Shown: positions 18,754 through 27,308, numbered from the stretch's first letter. The stretch is 64,000 nucleotides of DNA from Bowmanella denitrificans (GCF_039522935.1 NZ_BAAAEI010000015.1:124001-188000); one strand, 5' to 3'. The notes: generated from the sequence alone by a model not told the origin. Numbers and translations are program-made.

Positions 18754-19623
18754 ATGATGTTATCGGGTTTGAAGCTGTCGAAAATCAGTATAGCGACCAT
18801 TGCGGTGTTGCTAATCGTACTTATGTGGTTGATTGGCAATGAAAATATCGATAGTGCAACGGCAGAATTCCCGCCCGTTATTGAACAATTTTCCGAATGC
18901 AGCACCCATGGTGACAACTTAAGTGCCACATTAGTGGTTTTTATCAACGCCGAGTACCTGGCTAAAAACTTGTCCGCGGCGCTGTGCCAGGACCCGGTGG
19001 TGGTCAAACAATACGGCCAGGTGAAAGCCGTCTGGAATCATAGCGAAGACCAGGTCCTGCAATATGTAGGCAAGGGCATTGCCGATTTAGCCTTGGTTAA
19101 AGAGAACCTGATGGAAGCGGTAAAGGGGGAATCGACTTATGGCTACCGTGTAGTCGCAGCCTACCCTGACTATTCAGCCTATTTAATTTCCACCCGTGAA
19201 AAACCCTTGTTGGATAAGGCTTACTTACTGGGCAAGCGCATCGGCTTATTGGATTACCCTACCAGCAGATCAGGACATCTGATTCCCATTCGATTATTTA
19301 AAGAGCTCGGGCTGAGCCTGGATAACCTGCAAATCAGTTATGCCAATTCCCATACCGAACTGAGAAATATGCTGACCAGCGGCAAAGTGGATATTATTTC
19401 CTCCTATTGGCAGGACAGTGACGAAAACATTTTGTCACGTAACTATATCACGCCGATTGAGCAGCAAGTCAGTGGCAGCAAGTGGTATCTGAAGATGGAA
19501 ACCAACAATATCGATTTATTCTGCGCCGTGCAGCGCACTTTAATCCATATTGCGAAAGAGCAAAACTCCAGCTATTTCAGTCGTTTGAGCCCAGAGCCAG
19601 ATTGCCAGGTACAACCTCAATGA
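18754..19623 (+). CDS. PhnD-like substrate-binding protein, membrane-anchored
   Basis: 289 aa with an N-terminal hydrophobic segment (about residues 11-28, ISIATIAVLLIVLMWLIG) acting as an uncleaved anchor or signal. The remainder resembles phosphate/phosphonate (PhnD/SsuA/TauA-type) binding proteins. Elements of that fold are LATLVVFINAEYLA-like start strands, QYVGKGIADLALVKENL, GYRVVAAYPDYSAYLISTREKPLLD, LLGKRIGLLDYPTSRSGHLIPIRLFKELGL and MLTSGKVDIISSYW. No ABC transporter permease or ATPase follows; the next gene is a membrane protein overlapping by four bases. A sensory rather than transport role is therefore plausible (inference). Confidence 0.7.
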   Translation: MMLSGLKLSKISIATIAVLLIVLMWLIGNENIDSATAEFPPVIEQFSECSTHGDNLSATLVVFINAEYLAKNLSAALCQDPVVVKQYGQVKAVWNHSEDQVLQYVGKGIADLALVKENLMEAVKGESTYGYRVVAAYPDYSAYLISTREKPLLDKAYLLGKRIGLLDYPTSRSGHLIPIRLFKELGLSLDNLQISYANSHTELRNMLTSGKVDIISSYWQDSDENILSRNYITPIEQQVSGSKWYLKMETNNIDLFCAVQRTLIHIAKEQNSSYFSRLSPEPDCQVQPQ

Positions 19624-20567
19624 GATTAGATCCGCGTATTACCCCAGCCTTGTTGTTTATCGGTAGTTTACTGGTATTGCAGATGGTTTACTTTTTTGCC
19701 GCTCGTCAGGCCCATTACCAACAGGCTGGAACGCTGGCATTGGCGCTGGAAAAACGCATTGCCTTGGATCTCCCCTGGCTCAGATTGCCTAACGATGTCA
19801 TGAATAATGTCGCAGACGAGGAATCAGTACGCCAATATTTGAGTAAACTCAATGAGTTATCATTACTAAAGGGGTATTCCATCCGAGTGCTTGCCTTGCA
19901 AGGCATATCGGCTTCTCAGTCCAAACCAGAATTTGACGGCATCATTCAGCAGCACAAACTGCAGATCCCGGGGCAAACCCTGACGCTGCAATTGGGGGTT
20001 CAGCACTTTCCCTTAGCCAAAGCATTTTCCATCTTTCCTTTATTGGCGGCCCTGCTTTTCACCCTTCTGATCAGCAGTTCGCGCAGAGAAACCACCGACG
20101 AACAGCTAGAGCCAGGTGAAAGCCCCAGTGAACCTGCGTTGCCCAGACTTATCGTTAACTTACAGGAGCGCACGCTGAGCAACAGCGTAGATAACCGACA
20201 GATACAGCTGTCGAATAAGCCATTTTGCTTTTATGTGGCCTTGCTTGAATATTGCCTTCAGCATGAAAATGCCGCACTTAACCACAACAAGAACATCCCC
20301 GAAGAATTATTGGAACTGGCCAATCGCTATTTCTATCGGCTGATTGAGTTAGGCCATACCATACGTAAACGTCCGGATTTCAGCAGCAATCTGGACAAAA
20401 TGCTCAGTGAAATTCGCGCCGCGCTGGATGATGTATTTCGTGATTGTCCGGAATTTAAGGCCGCTTTCTATCCCCCAAAGGCACAGGGAGAGGGGTCACG
20501 TTCTAAGTTGCACAACTATGCCCTGGAACAGTTGCAGGCTGAAACATTAGAAATTATTGGTAAGTAA
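19620..20567 (+). CDS. Two-pass membrane protein of unknown function
   Basis: Start ATG 19620, overlapping the upstream stop (ATGA), 315 aa. Membrane segment 1 is about residues 8-27 (TPALLFIGSLLVLQMVYFFA) and segment 2 about 136-155 (AFSIFPLLAALLFTLLISSS), with a periplasmic domain between. The cytoplasmic C-terminal half starts with LPRLIVNLQERTLSNSV and IQLSNKPFCFYVALLEYCL. This faintly resembles the entry strands and first helix of an OmpR-type winged helix (strand-turn-strand, then LSNKPF...LL). It ends ...HNYALEQLQAETLEIIGK. The family was not recognised. Coupling to the PhnD-like protein suggests a sensor-transducer pair (inference). Confidence 0.65.
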   Translation: MRLDPRITPALLFIGSLLVLQMVYFFAARQAHYQQAGTLALALEKRIALDLPWLRLPNDVMNNVADEESVRQYLSKLNELSLLKGYSIRVLALQGISASQSKPEFDGIIQQHKLQIPGQTLTLQLGVQHFPLAKAFSIFPLLAALLFTLLISSSRRETTDEQLEPGESPSEPALPRLIVNLQERTLSNSVDNRQIQLSNKPFCFYVALLEYCLQHENAALNHNKNIPEELLELANRYFYRLIELGHTIRKRPDFSSNLDKMLSEIRAALDDVFRDCPEFKAAFYPPKAQGEGSRSKLHNYALEQLQAETLEIIGK

Positions 20568-20601
20568 TTTCTTTACGTAAAGCTAATTCTGTACATAATT
20601 C

Positions 20602-20622
20602 AGCCAGTCTCTGGCTTTTTTT
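20602..20622 (+). terminator. Terminator before udk
   Basis: AGCCAG (20602-20607), loop TCT, CTGGCT (20611-20616), then six T residues. It lies 34 bases after the stop of the membrane protein gene and isolates it from udk. Confidence 0.8.
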
Positions 20623-20672
20623 CCCATCGCTGGTACTCTTGCCGGACCTGTCGTTGCTCACTATTCCTTAAC

Positions 20673-21296
20673 ATGTCTAATACGCGAATTATCGCCATTT
20701 CCGGTGGCTCAGGCTCTGGGAAATCTCTTTTTACCAAAACCCTGATAGCCGAAATACTTGATGAAGGAATGGATATCCGTGTGCTGTGTGAAGATCACTA
20801 TTATCGTGATCAGACTCATCTGAGCATGGAAGAGCGGCTGCAAACCAATTATGACCATCCGCAAGCCTTTGAGCATGAGTTACTGGAAAAACACCTGGCG
20901 CAATTAAAGGCCGGTGAAACCATAGAGTATCCGGAATACTGCTTTAAGACCCATACCCGCTTATCGCAAAGCCAGCCCATCACGCCCGCTTCTGTGATCA
21001 TAGTGGAAGGCATTATGTTACTGGCCAGTCCGGAACTACTGCCCTATTTTGATTTGAAGGTTTTTATCGATACCCCACTGGATATTTGCCTGCTGCGACG
21101 CATTAACCGCGACGTACAGGAACGGGGGCGTTCATTGCAATGCATCAGTGAGCAGTATGAAAATACCGTTAAACCTATGTATCACAAATTTGTCGCGCCC
21201 AGCCGTTTTACCGCGGATGTGATTGTTACCCAGGGTGGCAAAAACCGCATCGCGCTGGATGTGCTGAAATCGCATATTCAACAAGTACTCAAATAA
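20673..21296 (+). CDS. udk: Uridine kinase
   Basis: Phosphorylates uridine (and cytidine) to the monophosphate in pyrimidine salvage. Its 207 aa have the P-loop GGSGSGKSLFTK at residues 10-21. Further family motifs are EDHYYRDQTHLSMEERLQTNYDHPQAFEHELL, VIIVEGIMLLA, FIDTPLDICLLRRINRDVQERGRS and VTQGGKNRIALDVLKSHI. These match the E. coli enzyme segment by segment. It is followed 24 bases later by a nucleoside transporter gene, so import and phosphorylation are probably co-expressed. Confidence 0.94.
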   Translation: MSNTRIIAISGGSGSGKSLFTKTLIAEILDEGMDIRVLCEDHYYRDQTHLSMEERLQTNYDHPQAFEHELLEKHLAQLKAGETIEYPEYCFKTHTRLSQSQPITPASVIIVEGIMLLASPELLPYFDLKVFIDTPLDICLLRRINRDVQERGRSLQCISEQYENTVKPMYHKFVAPSRFTADVIVTQGGKNRIALDVLKSHIQQVLK

Positions 21297-21320
21297 TAAC
21301 AACAAAGGAATTGGCACCCT

Positions 21321-22529
21321 ATGATTAGTCTGCTTGGAATTCTGCTGCTACTTGGCCTCGGTTATCTGGTCTCCACCAATCGCAAGGCCATTCGTTGGCG
21401 CACAGTGCTGGGCGCCTTTGCCCTGCAAATTGGCCTGGGAGCGCTGGTGCTCTATGTGCCCTTTGGCAAAGACATGCTGTTGTCTGTGTCCAATACGGTT
21501 TCACAGATTATTGGCTACGCCTCGCAGGGCATCGACTTTCTGTTTGGCGATTTAGGCCGGATGAAAATGGGCTTTATTTTCGTAGTGCATGTTTTGCCGG
21601 TTATCGTGTTTTTCTCTTCTTTTATTGCCGTACTCTACTACTTAGGCATTATGGGCTGGGTGATTCGCCTGATTGGCGGTGCCATCCAGCGGTTGCTGCA
21701 GGTTAGTCGCCCGGAAGCCATGTCTGCTACCGCCAATATATTTGTCGGTCAGACCGAAGCGCCACTGGTCGTCAAACCCTTTATTCCCACCATGACCCGC
21801 TCAGAGCTGTTTGCCGTAATGGTGGGTGGTCTGGCATCGGTGGCTGGCTCAATTCTGGCCGGATACGCCGGTCTGGGTGTTGAACTTAAGTACCTGATAG
21901 CGGCTTGCTTTATGGCAGCGCCAGGTGGCCTGATGATGGCTAAACTGATTCTGCCGGAAACCGAAACACCGAAAAATGATCTGACCGATCTCAGTCAGGC
22001 AGAAGAAAAAAATGTCAACGTTATTGACGCAGCAGCTGCCGGTGCCGCCAGTGGATTGCAGTTGGCGCTTAATGTGGGCGCCATGCTACTGGCCTTCGTC
22101 GCTCTGATTGCTCTGTTAAATGGCATAATCGGTTGGGCGGGCAGCTTCTTTGGCGAAGGCGATCTGACCCTGCAAGTTATTCTGGGTTATCTGTTCCAAC
22201 CCCTAGCCTTTATTATTGGCGTGCCCTGGGAAGATGCGCAACTGGCTGGCAGCTTTATCGGCCAGAAAGTCGTTATCAACGAGTTCTACGCCTACGCCGA
22301 CTTTATCAACCAAAGAGCGCAATTGTCTGAGCATAGTCAGGCCATTGTGACCTTCGCGCTGTGTGGTTTTGCTAACTTCAGCTCCATCGCCATACTGTTA
22401 GGTGGGCTGGGCGGCATGGCACCTTGTCGCCGCCATGATATTGCCCAACTGGGCCTGCGTGCCGTACTGGCCGCTACATTGGCCAACCTGATGAGTGCGG
22501 CCATTGCCGGGTTTTTCCTTTTCCTCTGA
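21321..22529 (+). CDS. Concentrative nucleoside transporter (NupC/CNT family)
   Basis: Inner membrane cation/nucleoside symporter of 402 aa with about ten hydrophobic segments. Family signatures are FVVHVLPVIVFFSSFIAVLYYLGIMGWVI, the substrate-site motif NIFVGQTEAPLVVKPFI, GGLASVAGSILAGYAGLGV, and the second-repeat motif GQKVVINEFYAYADF with ALCGFANFSSIAILLGGLG. Both re-entrant motifs that line the nucleoside site are intact. GGAAT upstream of ATG 21321 is a weak ribosome site. It lies downstream of udk and upstream of the 2OG oxygenase gene. The specificity (purine or pyrimidine) cannot be read. Confidence 0.92.
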   Translation: MISLLGILLLLGLGYLVSTNRKAIRWRTVLGAFALQIGLGALVLYVPFGKDMLLSVSNTVSQIIGYASQGIDFLFGDLGRMKMGFIFVVHVLPVIVFFSSFIAVLYYLGIMGWVIRLIGGAIQRLLQVSRPEAMSATANIFVGQTEAPLVVKPFIPTMTRSELFAVMVGGLASVAGSILAGYAGLGVELKYLIAACFMAAPGGLMMAKLILPETETPKNDLTDLSQAEEKNVNVIDAAAAGAASGLQLALNVGAMLLAFVALIALLNGIIGWAGSFFGEGDLTLQVILGYLFQPLAFIIGVPWEDAQLAGSFIGQKVVINEFYAYADFINQRAQLSEHSQAIVTFALCGFANFSSIAILLGGLGGMAPCRRHDIAQLGLRAVLAATLANLMSAAIAGFFLFL

Positions 22530-22552
22530 ATATTGCTAAGACAGGTAACATA

Positions 22553-23392
22553 ATGAAACTAGTCGCCGTTGACTTTCATGCTGACAATGCACAGCAGCTT
22601 TTTGTGGAATCACTTCACCAAACCGGGTTTGGGGTACTGAAGAATCACCCCATACAACAGGCCATAGTGGATGCCATCTACAAAAACTGGCAAGCCTTCT
22701 TTGATGGTGAAGAAAAGCAGCAATATTTGTTTAAAAAAGACACCCAGGATGGCTATTTTCCTCCGTCAGTGTCGGAAACTGCCAAAGGGCATAAAGTCAA
22801 AGACATCAAGGAATATTTCCATTATTACCCTTGGGGTCGTTGCCCTGACGCACTGCGTCAGCAACTGGCCGATTACTATCAGGCAGCCAATGCCTTAGCT
22901 GCTACTCTGCTGTCCTGGGTTGAGAAACACTCACCGACAGAGGTATCAACACGCTATTCACAGCCGCTGTCCAGTATGATTGAAAACAGCGATAAGACCC
23001 TGCTCAGGGTGCTGCACTATCCACCATTGACTGGCGGGGAAGAGCCCAGTGCTATCCGTGCCGCGGCCCATGAGGATATCAACTTGCTGACCATACTGCC
23101 GGCCGCCAATGAACCGGGCCTGCAAGTGAAAAGTAAAACGGGAGAATGGCTGGATGTGCCTTGCGACTTTGGCAATCTGATCGTCAATATCGGCGACATG
23201 TTGCAGGAAGCATCTGGCGGCTACTTCCCTTCTACAACCCACCGGGTCATTAACCCCCTGGGGGCGGACCAGTCCAGGTCAAGAATTTCACTGCCGCTGT
23301 TTTTGCATCCCAGACCCGATGTGGTGTTGTCTGACCGGCACACAGCCGACAGTTATCTAACCGAGCGCTTGCGCGAACTCGGCGTAATCTGA
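22553..23392 (+). CDS. 2-oxoglutarate/Fe(II)-dependent oxygenase, isopenicillin N synthase-like
   Basis: 279 aa of the plant/bacterial 2OG-Fe(II) oxygenase superfamily. The DIOX_N half has TGFGVLKNHPI (residues about 23-33). The double-stranded beta-helix carries the iron triad HED in AAHEDINLLTILPA and the distal His in STTHRVINP. The 2OG-binding RxS is SRSRISLPLF. No specific substrate is predicted. It sits 23 bases after the nucleoside transporter gene and 44 before the phosphatase gene, all in the same direction, so a nucleoside-related substrate is possible but speculative. Confidence 0.87.
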   Translation: MKLVAVDFHADNAQQLFVESLHQTGFGVLKNHPIQQAIVDAIYKNWQAFFDGEEKQQYLFKKDTQDGYFPPSVSETAKGHKVKDIKEYFHYYPWGRCPDALRQQLADYYQAANALAATLLSWVEKHSPTEVSTRYSQPLSSMIENSDKTLLRVLHYPPLTGGEEPSAIRAAAHEDINLLTILPAANEPGLQVKSKTGEWLDVPCDFGNLIVNIGDMLQEASGGYFPSTTHRVINPLGADQSRSRISLPLFLHPRPDVVLSDRHTADSYLTERLRELGVI

Positions 23393-23436
23393 GAACCGGG
23401 CGGCGCTGAGCGCCGCCACACAATCAAGAGGATAGT

Positions 23437-25062
23437 ATGAACAACGCGATACGCATCCTGGCGCTGTGCGCCTGTTTCAGCGCGCCGGCGCTGGCAGACG
23501 CGCCCAGGTTGATAGTACAAATCACGGTAGACCAATTGCGCGGCGATCTGCTGCACAAGTATCAAAGCAATTTTGTGGATAAGCGCAATCAAAAGGGTTT
23601 TAAGCGTTTCCTTGATGATGGCGCCTTATACACAAACGCGCACTACCGTCATGCCACCACGCTTACCGCAGTGGGTCATGCCACCCTGGCCACCGGTGCA
23701 CTTCCCTCTCAACACGGTATTCCGGCTAACAGCTGGGCAGACCGGCTCACGGCTGACAGTGTTTATTGCGTTGCGGATAAAAATACCCAGTTGCTTGGTG
23801 CAGACGGATACAGTGCCTCGCCGGCCAATTTGATGGCATCCACTTTTTCCGATGAGCTTTACCAGGCCAGCAGCGGCAAGGCCAAAATATTTGCCGTGTC
23901 CACCAAAGACAGAGGCGCAGTGTTGACGGGCGGGCACTTTGGCAAAGCTTTTTGGTTTGACAAAGGTACCGGCAACGTCGTCACCAGCAACTATTATTTC
24001 GACCAGTTGCCGGTTTACGCCGAAGAATTTAATCAATCAGGCCTGAAAGACAGTTTTGCCGGTCAAAGTTGGGCGATGATGCTGGATGAAGGTCAGTATC
24101 ACAACAATGCCGGCAATCGACCTTTTCAAATTCCCCCCAAAGGTTTTAAGTCGGGATTCCCACATCAGATGCCGACAGAAACCGATAAAGACTATTACGG
24201 CATGCTGGCCTATACGCCATTTGGTGACAAGCTGACAGCCGAATTTGCCAAACGCTTAGTGATTCAGGGCGATATGGGTAAGGATGAGATCACGGATTAT
24301 TTGTCTGTCAGCTTCTCGGTGAATGACTATGTTGGGCATATGTTTGGCCCTAACAGCCTGGAAGCTGAAGACAACCTGCTGAATTTGGATCGTACTCTGG
24401 CGGATTTTTTCAGCTTCCTGGATAAGCAGGTTGGCCTGAAAAATGTGCTGATTGCATTGTCAGCCGATCATGGCGTGGATTCCATCCCTGAGTATAAGAA
24501 AAGCATAGGCTTTGCCGGATTCCGTGGCAATACGGGTAAACAGTTCAACGCTATCAATCAACAGTTAGCCAAGGAATTTGCTATTGAAGGCAAACTGGTA
24601 CGCAAAACCTCCATGCCTTTTTTGTATCTTGATCTGGACTTGATTGCCGACAAAAATCTGGATATTCATGCCGTACAAAAGGCCGTCGCCGCCCACGCGG
24701 CTAAGTTGCCCGGCGTGGCTAGAGTGTTTACCCGCCAACAACTGATGAGTGAAGATTTATCTTTCGATCCCATCGCCAGCAAAGTACAGAACGCCTATGT
24801 CCCAAGCAGAGCGGGAGATGTGGTGTTAGTGCAAGAACCTTCCAGTATGTTTGAAGGGTACTCGGCCGCCACACATGGCTCGCCGTACAAATATGATACC
24901 CATGTGCCGCTGTTTTTTACCGGTTGGAAAGTCAAACCTTACAGCAGTAGCCGCCAGGTTTCACCTGAGGACTTGGCTGTAACCTTGTCAGCGTTACTGT
25001 CTATCACTTACCCGGATAAAGCCACCGGCCATCCTTTAGCGGAAATTGCAGAACTGCGTTAA
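23437..25062 (+). CDS. Secreted alkaline phosphatase-family protein (PafA-like)
   Basis: 541 aa with signal peptide MNNAIRILALCACFSAPALA. The fold belongs to the nucleotide pyrophosphatase/phosphodiesterase branch of the alkaline phosphatase superfamily. Visible are the first metal Asp in VQITVDQLRGD, the threonine nucleophile in HYRHATTLTAVGHATLATGALPSQHGI, the Asp in FSVNDYVGHMFGP, the metal site ALSADHGVDSIPE, and a late His in YSAATHGSPYKYDTHVPLFF. It closely follows the layout of the calcium-stimulated monoesterase PafA. A periplasmic phosphate-releasing role fits the nuclease, udk and transporter genes nearby. It is followed by a terminator. Confidence 0.87.
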   Translation: MNNAIRILALCACFSAPALADAPRLIVQITVDQLRGDLLHKYQSNFVDKRNQKGFKRFLDDGALYTNAHYRHATTLTAVGHATLATGALPSQHGIPANSWADRLTADSVYCVADKNTQLLGADGYSASPANLMASTFSDELYQASSGKAKIFAVSTKDRGAVLTGGHFGKAFWFDKGTGNVVTSNYYFDQLPVYAEEFNQSGLKDSFAGQSWAMMLDEGQYHNNAGNRPFQIPPKGFKSGFPHQMPTETDKDYYGMLAYTPFGDKLTAEFAKRLVIQGDMGKDEITDYLSVSFSVNDYVGHMFGPNSLEAEDNLLNLDRTLADFFSFLDKQVGLKNVLIALSADHGVDSIPEYKKSIGFAGFRGNTGKQFNAINQQLAKEFAIEGKLVRKTSMPFLYLDLDLIADKNLDIHAVQKAVAAHAAKLPGVARVFTRQQLMSEDLSFDPIASKVQNAYVPSRAGDVVLVQEPSSMFEGYSAATHGSPYKYDTHVPLFFTGWKVKPYSSSRQVSPEDLAVTLSALLSITYPDKATGHPLAEIAELR

Positions 25063-25085
25063 ACCTTGTGTGTTCGACCACTACC

Positions 25086-25113
25086 AAAAAGCAGCCCAAC
25101 CGGGCTGCTTTTT
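25086..25113 (+). terminator. Terminator after the phosphatase gene
   Basis: A perfect 12-bp stem, AAAAAGCAGCCC (25086-25097) with GGGCTGCTTTTT (25102-25113), starting 23 bases after the stop. Confidence 0.92.
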
Positions 25114-25305
25114 AATCTGTATTCCCAGCAGCGTCAGGCTCTCTAATTAGCCAATGCGGTTAAGGAATTGTGGTCACTTTCAGGAGTGCAGAACCTGTAG
25201 TGGGTCGGATTTAAATCCAACAACCCGGCTGGTTACTAAAAAAGCAAAGGCCCCCAAAAGAGAGCCTAAAGAAGACCAAACGTTTCAGACGACAAGCCTG
25301 TTTGC

Positions 25306-25728
25306 TTAGTTAGCCTGGTAGGCTTTTGCAAAAGAAGTTAAACGCACGCCATTGCAAAATATGCCGTCCATCTGGCGACGTGTCAGTCCCAATGACTCCA
25401 CACCAGCAGACACTGCCTGCTTGCACAGCATAGATTCTGGACGCTCGTCCGCCACAACGAATTGATAAACTACGTTATTGGCCTGCACTGGCGCGTCGGC
25501 TCTGAACTGGCGAGCAAACTGGCTAATTGCCTGGCCATTGCACTTGATATCCTGATTAAACTCACGAGGTGCAGACTTACGGGCGGCTGCCACACCTTGT
25601 TCTGCGGCAATCACACAGATAGATGAAAACGGGCTGTTGTCAACCGCAACAAAGCGAAGATTGCCTTCTGACGCGAAAGACTGAGCACTAATAACTGTAG
25701 CCACTGCTGCAAATACAAACTTTTTCAT
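25306..25728 (-). CDS. DUF3718-family secreted protein
   Basis: 140 aa with signal peptide MKKFVFAAVATVISAQSFA. The mature part contains two similar halves with paired cysteines: SSICVIAAEQGVAAARKSAPREF...IKCNGQ and SMLCKQAVSAGVESLGLTRRQMDGIFCNGV. I recognise this as DUF3718, found mainly in Alteromonadales and Vibrionales; its function is unknown. It is a single gene with three similar AT-rich palindromes in its upstream region. Confidence 0.8.
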   Translation of the reverse strand: MKKFVFAAVATVISAQSFASEGNLRFVAVDNSPFSSICVIAAEQGVAAARKSAPREFNQDIKCNGQAISQFARQFRADAPVQANNVVYQFVVADERPESMLCKQAVSAGVESLGLTRRQMDGIFCNGVRLTSFAKAYQAN

Positions 25729-25752
25729 TACTACCTCGACAAGTCTGAATGT

Positions 25753-25900
25753 GAAATTTAATTACCGAACGAGGCAGATCCTACTGAAGAAAAGTGCATT
25801 AACCAAGCATTTTATGTAATTTTATTACCAAAAAAACCTTTTTAACAGAAATTTAGCACAAAGATGGCAGAGGAATCACAAATAAATGTAATTTAATTAC
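25753..25900. promoter_or_regulatory. Three spaced GTAAT-N3-ATTAC palindromes upstream of the DUF3718 gene
   Basis: GAAATTTAATTAC at 25753-25765 (one arm imperfect), GTAATTTTATTAC at 25816-25828 and GTAATTTAATTAC at 25888-25900. The centres are 63 and 72 bases apart, about six and seven helical turns, so all three would face the same side of the DNA. They lie between the start of the DUF3718 gene (25728) and the 3' end of the Dyp peroxidase gene (25973). An operator set for a dimeric regulator is the likely reading; the regulator is unknown. Confidence 0.5.
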
Positions 25901-25972
25901 AGAATGTATTCATCCTAACATGCCTCCACAATCTGTTCTCTGTCAGGCGTGGAGTTTGTGCAAACTCAACAC

Positions 25973-26890
25973 CTATGCCTGGCGTTTAAGAAACTGAATT
26001 GAGGGGGCAAAAAATGCGGCACCAGTTTCAGGTACACTGTAATCCAGCAATCGATCATAATTGCCCTGACGGTCGCCAAAAATGCGGCTGTGCTGAATTT
26101 GCATAAAAGGTTTCGGGCTTTTGCAGCAGGAAACAAAGAACAGCCCCTGATTCTGCATATCGCCATAAGGCATGCTTTGACGCAATATCTCAATGGGTCG
26201 GCCCGACGTATCCACTAAGTTGGTGCGAGTGCTGTGGCTGTAAGCAACCCGGTCTTCCAAAGGAAACTCCACGTCATCTTCCCTGGTACGCCCCATGATG
26301 ACTTCCTGCTGGGCAATACTCACCCGGTTCCATCGGTCCAGGTCATGTCGGTAGCGCTGCACATGCACATAACTGCCACCGGCAAAGTCACTGTCTTCAT
26401 CCCCTACAATGGCAACGGCGAGTTTTTTCATGCCTTTGGGATTGGTACTACCATCAACAAAGCCGGTCAGGTCACGTCCATCCAGATAACGAAACCCTTT
26501 AGTTTGTTCCACCAACTCGGCCTGTTCCTTCAATAGCTCATAGACCTCCACGCCAATGGCATGACAGATATCAGCGCGATCTGCGCGTATTTGGATAAAA
26601 AGGTCGCAAGGCACCACGGGAGCGTGACGGTCGTCACAAGTTAAATCCGGGAAGGGCGTTAGTTCACGCGGGCTCAATCCGGGATAAAGATCGCTCCAGT
26701 AATTACTGCCTATCGCCACCATTCCCGACACCATGGCCTCGTAGTGCTCTTCGTCGTAATGTTCGAAGATATCCAACATTTTGGCCAGTTTGCTACGAAT
26801 CATTTGAGTGTCATCGTCTGTTACGTTAAACAGCAGATATAAGGCATGCAGATTAGGCTCTGCACAGATCCCCTTTTGCGGCTGCGACAT
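25973..26890 (-). CDS. Dyp-type peroxidase
   Basis: Heme peroxidase of 305 aa. The start is ATG 26890 with GAGGAA upstream (MSQPQKGICAEPNLHALYLLF); the frame extends to 26950 without support. The family motif GxxDG is GFVDGSTNP, and the heme-ligand region is AYSHSTRTNLVDTSGRPIEILRQSMPYGD. There is no signal peptide, so it is cytoplasmic or would need another export route; no encapsulin gene is adjacent. The short, compact form suggests the class formerly called type B (inferred). It is monocistronic. Confidence 0.92.
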   Translation of the reverse strand: MSQPQKGICAEPNLHALYLLFNVTDDDTQMIRSKLAKMLDIFEHYDEEHYEAMVSGMVAIGSNYWSDLYPGLSPRELTPFPDLTCDDRHAPVVPCDLFIQIRADRADICHAIGVEVYELLKEQAELVEQTKGFRYLDGRDLTGFVDGSTNPKGMKKLAVAIVGDEDSDFAGGSYVHVQRYRHDLDRWNRVSIAQQEVIMGRTREDDVEFPLEDRVAYSHSTRTNLVDTSGRPIEILRQSMPYGDMQNQGLFFVSCCKSPKPFMQIQHSRIFGDRQGNYDRLLDYSVPETGAAFFAPSIQFLKRQA

Positions 26891-27186
26891 GTGGTTCCTC
26901 TTGTATTCCCCGAACAGACAAAGGCCGGGAATCTGATGTCCCCTTTGCAACGCCTTTCTCAGAAAGTTGCCAAATTTATCGGCAATTGGATTATTGCTTT
27001 ACAACTTATTGAAAATCAAATTGTTATTATACGCCAGAATGCGCAGGTGGACAGTTACGGCACACCACCAAGGAAGGCCGAAGCGCAGAAAGTTCAGGAG
27101 CACTATAGCGTATGGAAGGCTATAGAACAGCTTTAGCTGGCCTGCTATGCAGGTAAGCTACAGGGAGGTAGCTTATAGTTTTCTGC
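26891..27186. other. Intergenic stretch upstream of the Dyp peroxidase gene
   Basis: About 300 bases with no credible gene. The part next to the peroxidase start should hold its promoter; AT-rich DNA lies at 26960-27035. Near 27125-27180 are two small hairpins (CTGCTATGCAG and AAGCTAC...GTAGCTT). Beyond this the family A repeat array begins. Confidence 0.5.
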
Positions 27187-27304
27187 CCATCCATCCCTGG
27201 ATATCGCCGGTGACTGTTCCCTACCACACCGGCATACCATCCATCCCTGGATATCGCCGACGAATGCTCCTGCAACGTCGGCATACCATCCATCCCTGGA
27301 TATA
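27187..27304. repeat. Hairpin repeat family A, array 2 (two full copies and one partial)
   Basis: A tandem array with a period of 49-50 bp: copies at 27187-27236 and 27237-27285, and a partial copy at 27286-27304 that runs straight into the amtB terminator. Each starts CCATCCATCCCTGGATATCG and ends GGCATA. On the minus strand they align to array 1 at 6508-6740, but the stem is GCCGGTG/CACCGGC or GCCGACG/CGTCGGC instead of GTCGATG/CATCGAC. Pairing is kept while the bases change. Confidence 0.85.
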
Positions 27305-27308
27305 AAAA

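Noticed and set aside
18754..19623. Phosphonate transport operon
   Set aside because: No PhnC or PhnE homologue follows; the neighbour is an unrelated two-pass membrane protein.
26951..27135. Possible gene remnant upstream of the Dyp peroxidase
   Set aside because: No recognisable protein segment in any frame; only small hairpins and AT-rich promoter-like DNA.
27187..27304. Possible CRISPR array or VNTR
   Set aside because: Two full copies and one partial copy with no unique spacers; it aligns to the array at 6.5 kb as a hairpin family.
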